From positions 97,030 through 161,029 of the IMG/VR virus record IMGVR_UViG_3300023184_000034: 64,000 bases of DNA. One strand, 5' to 3'. Of the stretch, positions 24,204 to 30,824 are shown in pieces. Every line of letters begins with the position of its first letter. The stretch's first letter is position 1. Below the pieces are notes generated by a model. The model saw only the letters and a program-made list of their open reading frames with translations, made no database searches and was not told the origin of the DNA. Both the position numbers and the translations under genes were made by a program. The stretch is from a virus.

Positions 24204-24830
24204 TTATCCTTCTAGAACGTGAATAGCATGGCCGTAGTGCTTTTGACGGTCAGCTAGTCCCAATGTTCCACCGTTAATCTTTTTGGTTAATGTGAGAATG
24301 TCGCCTGTGTCTGCCCACTGATTCAAGTTGTTGGCTTCCCAGAACCATGCAGCACTTTGTACACAACCTTCAAATGTGGTCAAATGCTCGCTGGCTTCGT
24401 CTAAGCTAATTTCTAAACTCTGTGCATATCGTTCGTAATTGCTTTTGCCAGTCAATTGAATCAGTCCACGACCGCAGAACTTCCAACCATCACCGGATTC
24501 TTCTGGGCCGTTGCCCATGCGATTTGCATAAGCTCTGTTGGCAATGCGCTCTGGTTGCTGTGCATATTGGCGAGCAATATCAATGCTGGGGAAATATCTC
24601 GGCCACACTTTGCATAGACTTTCTGCTCGATAGTTTAGGTTTTCTTTAATAGCACGATAGTTACCAGACTCATGTGCAGTTTGTGCTATAAAAGCAGCAA
24701 CACGGGGCACAGTATGAATATCGTAATCGGGTAGTATTTGCACCAGTGCCTCATACCATTGTTCAGTATACGGGTTCTTACCGATGATTGCTTCTAACTT
24801 ACTTTGTGTAAAATCAAATTCAAAACTCAT
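24204..24830 (-). CDS. Endolysin, GH19 chitinase-like glycosidase
   Basis: 208 residues, no signal peptide, so it needs the holin for release. The glycoside hydrolase 19 fold is shown by AAFIAQTAHESGNY (catalytic glutamate in HES), GWKFCGRGLIQLTGKSNYERY-type segment around residues 110-130, and KKINGGTLGLADRQ near the C-terminus. Phage members cleave peptidoglycan glycan strands. Only the catalytic domain is present; there is no cell-wall-binding domain, common for phages of Gram-negative hosts. Followed within 3 bases by the i-spanin gene. Confidence 0.92.
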   Translation of the reverse strand: MSFEFDFTQSKLEAIIGKNPYTEQWYEALVQILPDYDIHTVPRVAAFIAQTAHESGNYRAIKENLNYRAESLCKVWPRYFPSIDIARQYAQQPERIANRAYANRMGNGPEESGDGWKFCGRGLIQLTGKSNYERYAQSLEISLDEASEHLTTFEGCVQSAAWFWEANNLNQWADTGDILTLTKKINGGTLGLADRQKHYGHAIHVLEG

Positions 24831-24832
24831 TG

Positions 24833-25564
24833 TTATTTCCTTTTCAGTGCAACAGCCCAGTTTTTGTTTTCAAATATAAAAGTGTCACTGATTTTTGTTA
24901 TGTTATAGTTGCCTATAACTTTGGTTAAAAACATGACTTCTGCCATGTCTTTACTTTCCAAAACAATTGGCCCTTTGATATTGTTGTATATATCTTGTTT
25001 GGCGCCGCTTGCAACAATATCAAAAGATACCGGGCCACTGTAAGCACGTTTAAATGTTATGCTTTCATCTACTACATTTAAATTCTCAGCATAGCTGTTA
25101 CTAAAAAAATTACTAAAATTATCTAGACTATTTTTTTCTGTAGCTATGTTGTATGTGTTTTTATCTATGGGGACAATTGTTTCCAACTCTTCCAATGTGG
25201 CAGGGTGACTTTTAAAACTCTTAAAGTATCTAAAACGCATGTTATCCAAACCAGATACTTTTTTAACACCCTCGATTAGTTCAAAAATTTGTTCAGCTGT
25301 GTCACGCCCTCTCTCCAGCTCTACAAAAACTGTGTAATTGCCCTCGTCGGTTTCTCCAGGAGTGCAATCTGCATCAAGAATAAAGTTATAACCCATCTCA
25401 AAGAAATTTTCCAAATCGTGAGCAGGGTCTTCGTGATCAACGGTGAAACTCAACACCACAATATCTTCATCGTCGCCAATTTTACTTTTATAGCTGTCGA
25501 TCTCAAAAACTTTTTGTACCAAGTTACGAAGATCTGCATTGCGTAATGCTTCGTTCAAGCTCAT
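24833..25564 (-). CDS. Conserved T4-like phage protein, function unknown
   Basis: 243 residues; ATG overlaps the upstream stop by 4 bases. N-terminus [20 protein letters not shown] and a segment [20 protein letters not shown] look familiar from aquatic T4-like phages, where function is not assigned. The middle ([20 protein letters not shown]) suggests an alpha/beta fold. Ends [10 protein letters not shown]. Located directly upstream of the endolysin. Confidence 0.55.
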   Translation of the reverse strand: MSLNEALRNADLRNLVQKVFEIDSYKSKIGDDEDIVVLSFTVDHEDPAHDLENFFEMGYNFILDADCTPGETDEGNYTVFVELERGRDTAEQIFELIEGVKKVSGLDNMRFRYFKSFKSHPATLEELETIVPIDKNTYNIATEKNSLDNFSNFFSNSYAENLNVVDESITFKRAYSGPVSFDIVASGAKQDIYNNIKGPIVLESKDMAEVMFLTKVIGNYNITKISDTFIFENKNWAVALKRK

Positions 25565-26115
25565 ACTGGTGCTCCTGGTGCTCCTGGTGCTCCTGGTGCT
25601 GCTGGTGCAGCTGGTGCAGCTGGTGCTGCTGCACCGCCGGGTGCTGGTGCAGAATCAGTCAATGCACCTTCTTCGGATTTGTAATCTTTCTTCATCTTGT
25701 CCATGTAACCTTTGTATATATCAAATGCTATTTTCTTGGGCATTTGAATTTCAACAATCCATATGGGCTTGCGATCTAACTGACCTTTCTTAGAACCAGG
25801 ACGAATGTCTTCGTGTGTGCGAATTTTTCGAGGTTCAATCAAATGACTCTTTTGATATATAACTTTGCAACCCAGCTCTGTTAAACGTTTTCCTGCTATG
25901 GGATTAGGCATCTTTTTTTCCGGCCACATAAAACCTACTGTGATCCAATGACGATCCACTTTGGGACCATAGGCCAACTCACCGTTCTCCCAGTTTTCAT
26001 ACACATACATGTCAGTTTCTTCTAAAACACGTTCAAAGTCCTTCAATACAGCAAGGCTGCTGTTGTTTTCATATAGTTCTTCTATGTTGCGTATAACGTC
26101 TAATATATCGTGCAT
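25561..26115 (-). CDS. Conserved T4-like phage protein with GAP-repeat tail
   Basis: 184 residues. The body ([55 protein letters not shown]) matches a conserved protein I recall from cyanophages and pelagiphages, function not assigned. The C-terminal 35 residues are Ala/Pro/Gly repeats ([17 protein letters not shown]) encoded by a 9-base tandem repeat; likely a flexible linker. ATG 26115 follows AGGATTAATC. Confidence 0.6.
   Translation of the reverse strand: MHDILDVIRNIEELYENNSSLAVLKDFERVLEETDMYVYENWENGELAYGPKVDRHWITVGFMWPEKKMPNPIAGKRLTELGCKVIYQKSHLIEPRKIRTHEDIRPGSKKGQLDRKPIWIVEIQMPKKIAFDIYKGYMDKMKKDYKSEEGALTDSAPAPGGAAAPAAPAAPAAPGAPGAPGAPV
25564..25635 (-). repeat. 9-bp tandem repeat coding for Gly-Ala-Pro
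   Basis: TGGTGCTCC (plus-strand reading) is repeated perfectly three to four times and then degenerates to TGGTGCTGC / TGGTGCAGC. Such a run could change length by slippage in 3-residue steps. Confidence 0.75.
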
Positions 26116-26139
26116 GATTAATCCTAGAATTCACTGTAC

Positions 26140-26147
26140 TTATTTAG
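26140..26147 (-). promoter_or_regulatory. Possible late promoter CTAAATAA
   Basis: Minus-strand GCTAAATAAGTA, 25 bases before ATG 26115. Weaker match to the T4 late motif than others in the window. Confidence 0.35.
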
Positions 26148-26173
26148 CTGGTTCAAAATCATATAGTATCAGT

Positions 26174-26276
26174 TTGTTATTCTGTGTATCTGTTAAATAA
26201 TAGTGTAGGACCTCTGTAGTTATCGAGGCGGTCACTACAAGTCCTGCTTAACCAGTAAAGTAGGAGCACAACTTAG
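26174..26276 (+). promoter_or_regulatory. phoH promoter region and structured leader
   Basis: A weak sigma-70-like pair TTGTTA (26174) and AATAAT (26196) is followed by about 65 bases with pairing potential: GGAC...GTCC enclosing GTAG...CTAC, and CCTC/GAGG as an alternative. A second hairpin TGCT...AGCA encloses the GGAG ribosome site of phoH. It may be a structured leader; no known riboswitch was recognised. Confidence 0.4.
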
Positions 26277-26999
26277 ATGAGAAAAAACACAAGAGTGAAA
26301 AAGCGTTTTACATCAGAAGTTAACATAATTGATTTCCAGCCATATCTTCCGGCAAAAAAGCAACGTGTGATTATAAATGCACGTAATGCTAATCAGAAAT
26401 CTTATCTCAGCAAATTGTATTCAGAAACCACAAGCATTGTGTTTGCTATTGGTCCTGCGGGCACGGGTAAAACCATGCTGGCTGTGCAATATGGGATCAA
26501 GCTGTTTCAGGAAGGTGTAGTTGACAAAATTGTTGTGACAAGACCCGCCGTTAGTGTAGACGAAGATTTGGGATTTTTACCAGGTACATTGAATGAAAAA
26601 ATGGCACCTTGGACCCGTCCTATATTTGATGTGTTTGCAGAGTATTATCAAGCCAAAGACATTGCAAAAATGCTGGAGGATGGAACTATTGAAATAAGCC
26701 CACTTGCCTACATGCGAGGTAGAACCTTTAAAAATGCATATATTATTGCAGATGAGTGTCAAAATACCACTGTTAATCAGATGAAGATGCTGTTGACCCG
26801 TTTGGGGGAAGGATCTAAGATGGTAGTTACAGGGGATCTAGCACAGGCAGACCGATTGAGCGATAATGGTCTGATTGATTTTTGCAACCTACTTGAACAA
26901 AAGGAATATTTGGAACATATCGATATCATACGATTTGACCACAAGGACATCGAACGCCATAATGCCGTGAAGGAGGTGTTAGCGGTTTATGGAGAATAA
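26277..26999 (+). CDS. phoH: PhoH-like ATPase
   Basis: 240 residues, plus strand, ATG after GTAGGAGCACAACTTAG. ATPase core of the PhoH family: Walker A GPAGTGKT (about residue 61), VVTRPAVSVDEDLGFLPG, Walker B AYIIADECQN and the sensor-like VTGDLAQAD. Only the ATPase domain is present, without PIN or KH domains. PhoH is widespread in marine phages; its role is unsettled (phosphate stress, RNA metabolism). It is one of four plus-strand genes and ends in a convergent terminator with the dCMP deaminase gene. Confidence 0.95.
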   Translation: MRKNTRVKKRFTSEVNIIDFQPYLPAKKQRVIINARNANQKSYLSKLYSETTSIVFAIGPAGTGKTMLAVQYGIKLFQEGVVDKIVVTRPAVSVDEDLGFLPGTLNEKMAPWTRPIFDVFAEYYQAKDIAKMLEDGTIEISPLAYMRGRTFKNAYIIADECQNTTVNQMKMLLTRLGEGSKMVVTGDLAQADRLSDNGLIDFCNLLEQKEYLEHIDIIRFDHKDIERHNAVKEVLAVYGE

Positions 27000-27022
27000 C
27001 GCATACTGCGTTAGATAGTCAA

Positions 27023-27047
27023 GAAAAGGGCCTACGGGCCCTTTTTT
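27023..27047. terminator. Bidirectional terminator between phoH and dCMP deaminase
   Basis: Hairpin AAGGGCC-TACG-GGCCCTT with T6 on the plus strand and TTTTCTT on the minus strand. It overlaps the last codons (KKGP-stop) of the dCMP deaminase gene. Confidence 0.85.
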
Positions 27048-27490
27048 ACTTGTGTAACAGTTACGCCCGACTTTTCAAGAAACGCAACACCACTAGTATC
27101 CCTGTAAGCGTCCCGATATAAAACACTGCTAATACCGCTTTGGTATATAAGTTTGGCACAGTCCAAACATGGAGCATGGGTAATAAACATAGTAGCACCC
27201 ATACCAGATTCGTTAGATTTAGCCAACTTAGCGATTGCATTAGTTTCGGCATGAAGTACCTCTGGTTTAGTTTTTAATCTAATTTCAACAACATTTTCAT
27301 CAACGTCTAGCACATGTCCAATCTCATCTTCGCAGTTGTTGTCCCAACCTGCCGGCATACCATTGTAGCCAATTGAAATAATTCTATCATCTTTCACCAC
27401 AATAGCACCCACATGTAATCTGCGAGCATGACTGAGTTCTGCAAATGTCTCTGCAGTAGTCATGTATGCATCGATCAGTCGTTGTTTCAT
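27032..27490 (-). CDS. cd: dCMP deaminase
   Basis: 152 residues. Deaminates dCMP to dUMP for dTMP synthesis. Zinc site: HAETNAIAKLAKS (His and catalytic Glu) and APCLDCAKLI (two Cys). Also LSHARRLHVGAIVVKDDRI and GYNGMPAGWDNNCED, typical of the family, including the GYNG substrate loop. Shorter than T4 Cd (193 residues). ATG overlaps the stop of gene 44 by 4 bases. Confidence 0.95.
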   Translation of the reverse strand: MKQRLIDAYMTTAETFAELSHARRLHVGAIVVKDDRIISIGYNGMPAGWDNNCEDEIGHVLDVDENVVEIRLKTKPEVLHAETNAIAKLAKSNESGMGATMFITHAPCLDCAKLIYQSGISSVLYRDAYRDTSGVAFLEKSGVTVTQVKKGP

Positions 27491-28404
27491 TGCAAATAGC
27501 TTAATCTAATAAGTGTTGCAGCCAAGTTGATCTCAGGATCAATCACCAATGCATGATCCACAAGGCCCTGTTTAATCACAAGAATAGCTTTGTTTTGTTT
27601 TTCTTCCTCGCCAAAGATTTCTATGTTGTCATACAACCAGCGATAGATTTCATCCATTTCTTCTGGACGAGCTTGGCTACACACCAGTTTTCGACCTTCG
27701 TTAATTTTACCAGCCTTGAACAGTTCAACCATCTTGAACTTGTAGTCAGCTTCTCCTGTGTCACCACGCTGAGGAGTTTTCAACACATTTTCGCCACAGT
27801 TCATCTGCACAGTATTGATGCACTTGCGCAAATCCGGATATGTGGCTTTGACAAATGTATCCAGTGTGTCAATATCAAATTCTACACCTTCGCTGATAAG
27901 TATCTCGGCCATGCGAGCTGTGAACTCTGTTTGGTCTGTCTTTTCAATATGAAATCCTTGGCATCGACTGTGTAGCGCAGGAATAATTTTATGTGGATAA
28001 TTACAAGTTAAAATAAATCTAGCGGTTGTGTGATATTCCTCCATAACACCCCGAAGTGCGGCTTGTGCGCTGGGACTCAAGTAGTCTGCTTCGTCCAGCA
28101 ACACAACTTTGAAGTCACCAAACGGAATCATCTGCACAAAGTTGATAATTTTATCTCTAACATCATCAACTGAGTTGGTTCGACTTGCATTGATCTCTAA
28201 CAAATCCAAATCGTTTACTTCTAGTTCGTTGAACAGAATTTTAGCCAAGGTAGTTTTTCCAATACCAGCACTGCCGCTGAACAACAGGTGTGGGATTGAT
28301 TTTTCTTTGATCCAAGTTTTAACTTGTTCTCGTTGATGACTATCTCTAAACACGTATCCTTCGATAGTGCTTGGCCGATACTTTTCTACCCACAATTCTT
28401 TCAT
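27487..28404 (-). CDS. 44: Clamp loader large subunit (gp44-like AAA+ ATPase)
   Basis: 305 residues (T4 gp44 319). Loads the sliding clamp onto primer-template DNA. Walker A GSAGIGKTTLAK, Walker B VVLLDEADYLS, sensor I FILTCNYP, and the SRC arginine-finger motif (HSRCQGF). N-terminus MKELWVEKYRPSTIEGYVF is typical. The gp62 partner is not in the window. It has an early promoter immediately upstream and is followed by dCMP deaminase. Confidence 0.95.
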   Translation of the reverse strand: MKELWVEKYRPSTIEGYVFRDSHQREQVKTWIKEKSIPHLLFSGSAGIGKTTLAKILFNELEVNDLDLLEINASRTNSVDDVRDKIINFVQMIPFGDFKVVLLDEADYLSPSAQAALRGVMEEYHTTARFILTCNYPHKIIPALHSRCQGFHIEKTDQTEFTARMAEILISEGVEFDIDTLDTFVKATYPDLRKCINTVQMNCGENVLKTPQRGDTGEADYKFKMVELFKAGKINEGRKLVCSQARPEEMDEIYRWLYDNIEIFGEEEKQNKAILVIKQGLVDHALVIDPEINLAATLIRLSYLQ

Positions 28405-28431
28405 TGCAGTTCCTTATTGATATATGTGTTT

Positions 28432-28460
28432 ATTATACAGGTGAAAACAGGCCTTGTCTA
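28432..28460 (-). promoter_or_regulatory. Early promoter of gene 44
   Basis: Minus strand TAGACA (28460-28455), 17-base spacer, TATAAT (28437-28432). One mismatch in the -35. The -35 lies in the loop of the terminator hairpin at 28447-28469 and the spacer includes its second arm. Confidence 0.65.
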
Positions 28461-28469
28461 GAGGCCTGT
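28444..28469 (-). terminator. Terminator after the co-chaperonin gene
   Basis: Minus strand ACAGGCC (28469-28463), 9-base loop, GGCCTGT (28453-28447) and TTTT. It follows the stop of the GroES-like gene (28476) by seven bases. Confidence 0.75.
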
Positions 28470-28475
28470 TGTTCT

Positions 28476-28877
28476 TTATTGCTCGAAGCTGGGACGAGAA
28501 AATGTAGCTGGATCGAATTCTGCGTGATTTACTTTGCTGTGTGAACCAAAGGTGTTGTCACCCGGCTCTTCGTCCGTTACTGCCAAAATTGCTTTGGTGT
28601 CAGCCCGGCGAATTGTGATCTCTTCACCGTTGTTGTCTATCACTTTAACACCGCGAGTCCATCTGCCGTGCTCCAACAAAATCCACTCCCCAACACAAAC
28701 ATCAATTTGTTTTGGACCAACTTTCCAAACACGGGCCCAACGATGGCGCACACCTTCGCTTTTGCCGTCATCGCTGGGTAACACAATACCACCCGCAGAT
28801 ACTCGGGCATCAAAATTCATACCAGTAACAAGAATATTATCGTTGAGCGGCTTGAGTGTGCCAGTGATCACAGCCAT
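28476..28877 (-). CDS. GroES-type co-chaperonin (functional counterpart of gp31)
   Basis: 133 residues from ATG 28877, preceded by GGAAGGCAACG; the frame is open to 28949 but that part overlaps the upstream gene. The fold is recognisable from LKPLNDNILVTGM, the mobile loop ARVSAGGIVLPSDD with the GroEL-binding GGIVL, and VGEWILLEHG. E. coli GroES is 97 residues; here a 35-residue acidic tail follows. Phage co-chaperonins cap host GroEL to fold the major capsid protein; that role is inferred. Confidence 0.88.
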   Translation of the reverse strand: MAVITGTLKPLNDNILVTGMNFDARVSAGGIVLPSDDGKSEGVRHRWARVWKVGPKQIDVCVGEWILLEHGRWTRGVKVIDNNGEEITIRRADTKAILAVTDEEPGDNTFGSHSKVNHAEFDPATFSRPSFEQ

Positions 28878-28878
28878 G

Positions 28879-29160
28879 TTATTCGTTGCCTTCCGGATCT
28901 TGATTACCAATGTCTTTTTTGGATAAAGCTGCTGGCGCTGCTCGAACATTGATTTGATTAGGGATAGTAACAGGCTGTGGAGTCATTTCCTCACGACGTT
29001 TAATGATTTTACCACCTTCGCCTAATTTATCGCCTCGTGCGTTAACTTTGGCGTTGCCCACAGCAGGTACCAATTCATTTTGATTAATCAGTTTACCCAA
29101 ATCAATTTCTATACCCTTTGCAGTGCGGTAAACCATACGTTGTTGTTCTTTCATTGGCAT
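28879..29160 (-). CDS. Conserved small T4-like phage protein
   Basis: 93 residues, charged and Gln/Asn rich; contains ELVPAVGNAKVNARGDKLG and a phrase MVYRTAKGIEID that I recall from cyanophage genomes at the same place relative to the co-chaperonin. No function known. ATG 29160 follows AAGGAGG. A TATAAT at 29174-29179 (minus strand) lacks a convincing -35. Confidence 0.65.
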   Translation of the reverse strand: MPMKEQQRMVYRTAKGIEIDLGKLINQNELVPAVGNAKVNARGDKLGEGGKIIKRREEMTPQPVTIPNQINVRAAPAALSKKDIGNQDPEGNE

Positions 29161-29187
29161 ATTAGCCTCCTTGAATTATACTATTAC

Positions 29188-29697
29188 TTATCTCAGGAAC
29201 TCCTGCCAGTCTAAATTATATTTTATCGAATCAATTTGATGCACACCCAACAAATATAACACAAAACTGGCCACACTGGATCCTCGACCCACACCCCAAA
29301 CAATGCCATTCTCGTTGCAAGTATCCACAAAATGTTTGGTCCATTGCAATAACGGAATCATTTTGCGATTGCGATATGCTTCCATTTCATCGTAAACACG
29401 TTCTTTTTGTTGCTTTGTGGTACAACGATTGACACACCATTCTTCTACATCAAATTCTTTGTATTCTTCTGGCATAAACCAGTCGCTTTGCAGTGCTTGG
29501 TCAAAATCTTCTATACTAATAGAATCCAATTGATCATTAAATCTTGAAAATGTAAATCCTGCAACTTGCTCTAACTTTTCAATATCTTCAGTGTAATCAA
29601 CTGTGAGATCTTTGAGGTTGGTCAGCTTTCCTTGGTACAGAAACTTGAATATGTCTTGTGTGTTAAAAATAGGATTTCCAAATTTATCTAGGCGCAT
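29188..29697 (-). CDS. Fragment-like homologue of bacterial DNA polymerase III alpha (DnaE)
   Basis: 169 residues. The C-terminal part reads FVDTCNENGIVWGVGRGSSV, then ASFVLYLLGVHQID; bacterial DnaE has a [20 protein letters not shown]-type segment at the start of its palm domain, just before the catalytic aspartates. Here the chain stops before any catalytic DFD, so it cannot be a polymerase. I recall the same short protein in many cyanophages, so it is a conserved gene rather than fresh debris. It might bind primer ends or interact with host replication; this is a guess. Start ATG 29697 with AGG. Confidence 0.65.
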   Translation of the reverse strand: MRLDKFGNPIFNTQDIFKFLYQGKLTNLKDLTVDYTEDIEKLEQVAGFTFSRFNDQLDSISIEDFDQALQSDWFMPEEYKEFDVEEWCVNRCTTKQQKERVYDEMEAYRNRKMIPLLQWTKHFVDTCNENGIVWGVGRGSSVASFVLYLLGVHQIDSIKYNLDWQEFLR

Positions 29698-29707
29698 AGC
29701 CTATAGT

Positions 29708-29938
29708 TTAGTTGACTTTGATCAGATTGTCAAGGCTTTTTTCACTATTTTTCGCCAATTGTTCCAACGCAGCTTGTCTTCGACTGCCTAATTCCATTTT
29801 ATATGTTTCTAACAACATGCCAATTTGAGTTTTGACATCGGTGTTATGAGTCATAAAGTATTTTCGAGTAAGGTCGCTAATCTTACTTTCTAGCTCGCTG
29901 TCTTTAACGCCAGTAAAATCACCTGCTAATGGATGCAT
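29708..29938 (-). CDS. Conserved small helical T4-like phage protein
   Basis: 76 residues from ATG 29938 (one base after the TAA of the upstream gene); an in-frame extension to 30019 lies inside the upstream fibre gene and is not favoured. N-terminus MHPLAGDFTGVKDSELESKI followed by a helical, charged body. Similar proteins occur in cyanophages without assigned function. Coupled to the 294-residue structural gene. Confidence 0.6.
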   Translation of the reverse strand: MHPLAGDFTGVKDSELESKISDLTRKYFMTHNTDVKTQIGMLLETYKMELGSRRQAALEQLAKNSEKSLDNLIKVN

Positions 29939-29939
29939 A

Positions 29940-30824
29940 TTAACCTGCGGTGTATTGTCCGTCAAGTTTGAAATACACGTTGGTACCGCCATCAATGGTC
30001 CATGCTTCGAGAATTTCAAAATGATTTTCTCGATCCAAGGTTATAAATGCTGTTGTTAAAGATGGCCCACCCACCAGTGCCGATGAAGTGTAAGTTAAAC
30101 CGCTCGGTGTGCCCGCAGTGGTTGTAATTGCTGCACCGCCTCTGGCTGCGCTAAGTGTAAATGTAGTTGAGCCATTGGTTGCAATAACGTAGTATGTAAC
30201 TGGCGCACCGGCTGAACTGGAGTATCCACTGATGCTGCCAGAACCGCTGTTGGTGCCAGTAATACTAATCAATTGACCCACTGATAATGCTGCTGCATTA
30301 CAACTAAATTGTCCACCTGTTCCGGTGATAGCAACAGCAGTCAGGGTGGGCGTGGTTGCTAATTTTAATTTACCAGTGCCACTTGTTAAGGTAACTATAT
30401 ATTTTGAACTTTGATCACCTATCAACATCAATCTCATCACACTGTATTTTCCAGTAGTGGGCCATGATATAAAATTTAATGTTGCATTGGCGGTTAAAAT
30501 TGCAGACTGCATGGGTCCGTTGCTGATATTAATGTCAGCCCCAGAATTGCCTACACTGCTCAGTGGATATACAACGCCATTAAACTGACTGTACAATCCG
30601 TTGCTGATAGTGCTTTCGAGTAAATTGTTTACTACTTTTACTGAACTGGTTGCAACATCCCGTACCAGTACTGAATTTTGTTGCAACGCAGATATTTCTA
30701 TTGCTGCCCTGGCTAATCCAGCTTGTATAGCTGTAAAATTATTTCTGAATCCCTGGCTGTTATTATCAACACCTGCTACTGGGTAAGATACATTAATTGC
30801 AGAAGAGTTTATTGCACTTGTCAT
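29940..30824 (-). CDS. Tail-fibre/adhesin-like structural protein with exchangeable module
   Basis: 294 residues. N-terminus contains YPVAGVDNNSQGFRNNFTAI, the start type of virion structural proteins in T4-like cyanophages. Residues about 168-250 are a Gly/Thr/Ser-rich module (SISGY..., [16 protein letters not shown]) also found three times in the 4710-residue protein. The C-terminal GGTNVYFKLDGQYTAG is a beta end. Start overlaps the previous stop by 4 bases (ATGA); SD AGGATAACC. Confidence 0.7.
   Translation of the reverse strand: MTSAINSSAINVSYPVAGVDNNSQGFRNNFTAIQAGLARAAIEISALQQNSVLVRDVATSSVKVVNNLLESTISNGLYSQFNGVVYPLSSVGNSGADINISNGPMQSAILTANATLNFISWPTTGKYSVMRLMLIGDQSSKYIVTLTSGTGKLKLATTPTLTAVAITGTGGQFSCNAAALSVGQLISITGTNSGSGSISGYSSSAGAPVTYYVIATNGSTTFTLSAARGGAAITTTAGTPSGLTYTSSALVGGPSLTTAFITLDRENHFEILEAWTIDGGTNVYFKLDGQYTAG

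Noticed and set aside
26116-26276. tRNA-like GGTTCAAAATC in the gap before phoH
   Set aside because: No acceptor, D-arm or anticodon arms could be folded around it.
28878-28949. Longer start for the GroES-like protein
   Set aside because: The extension lies inside the upstream gene and does not resemble GroES; ATG 28877 has a good ribosome site.
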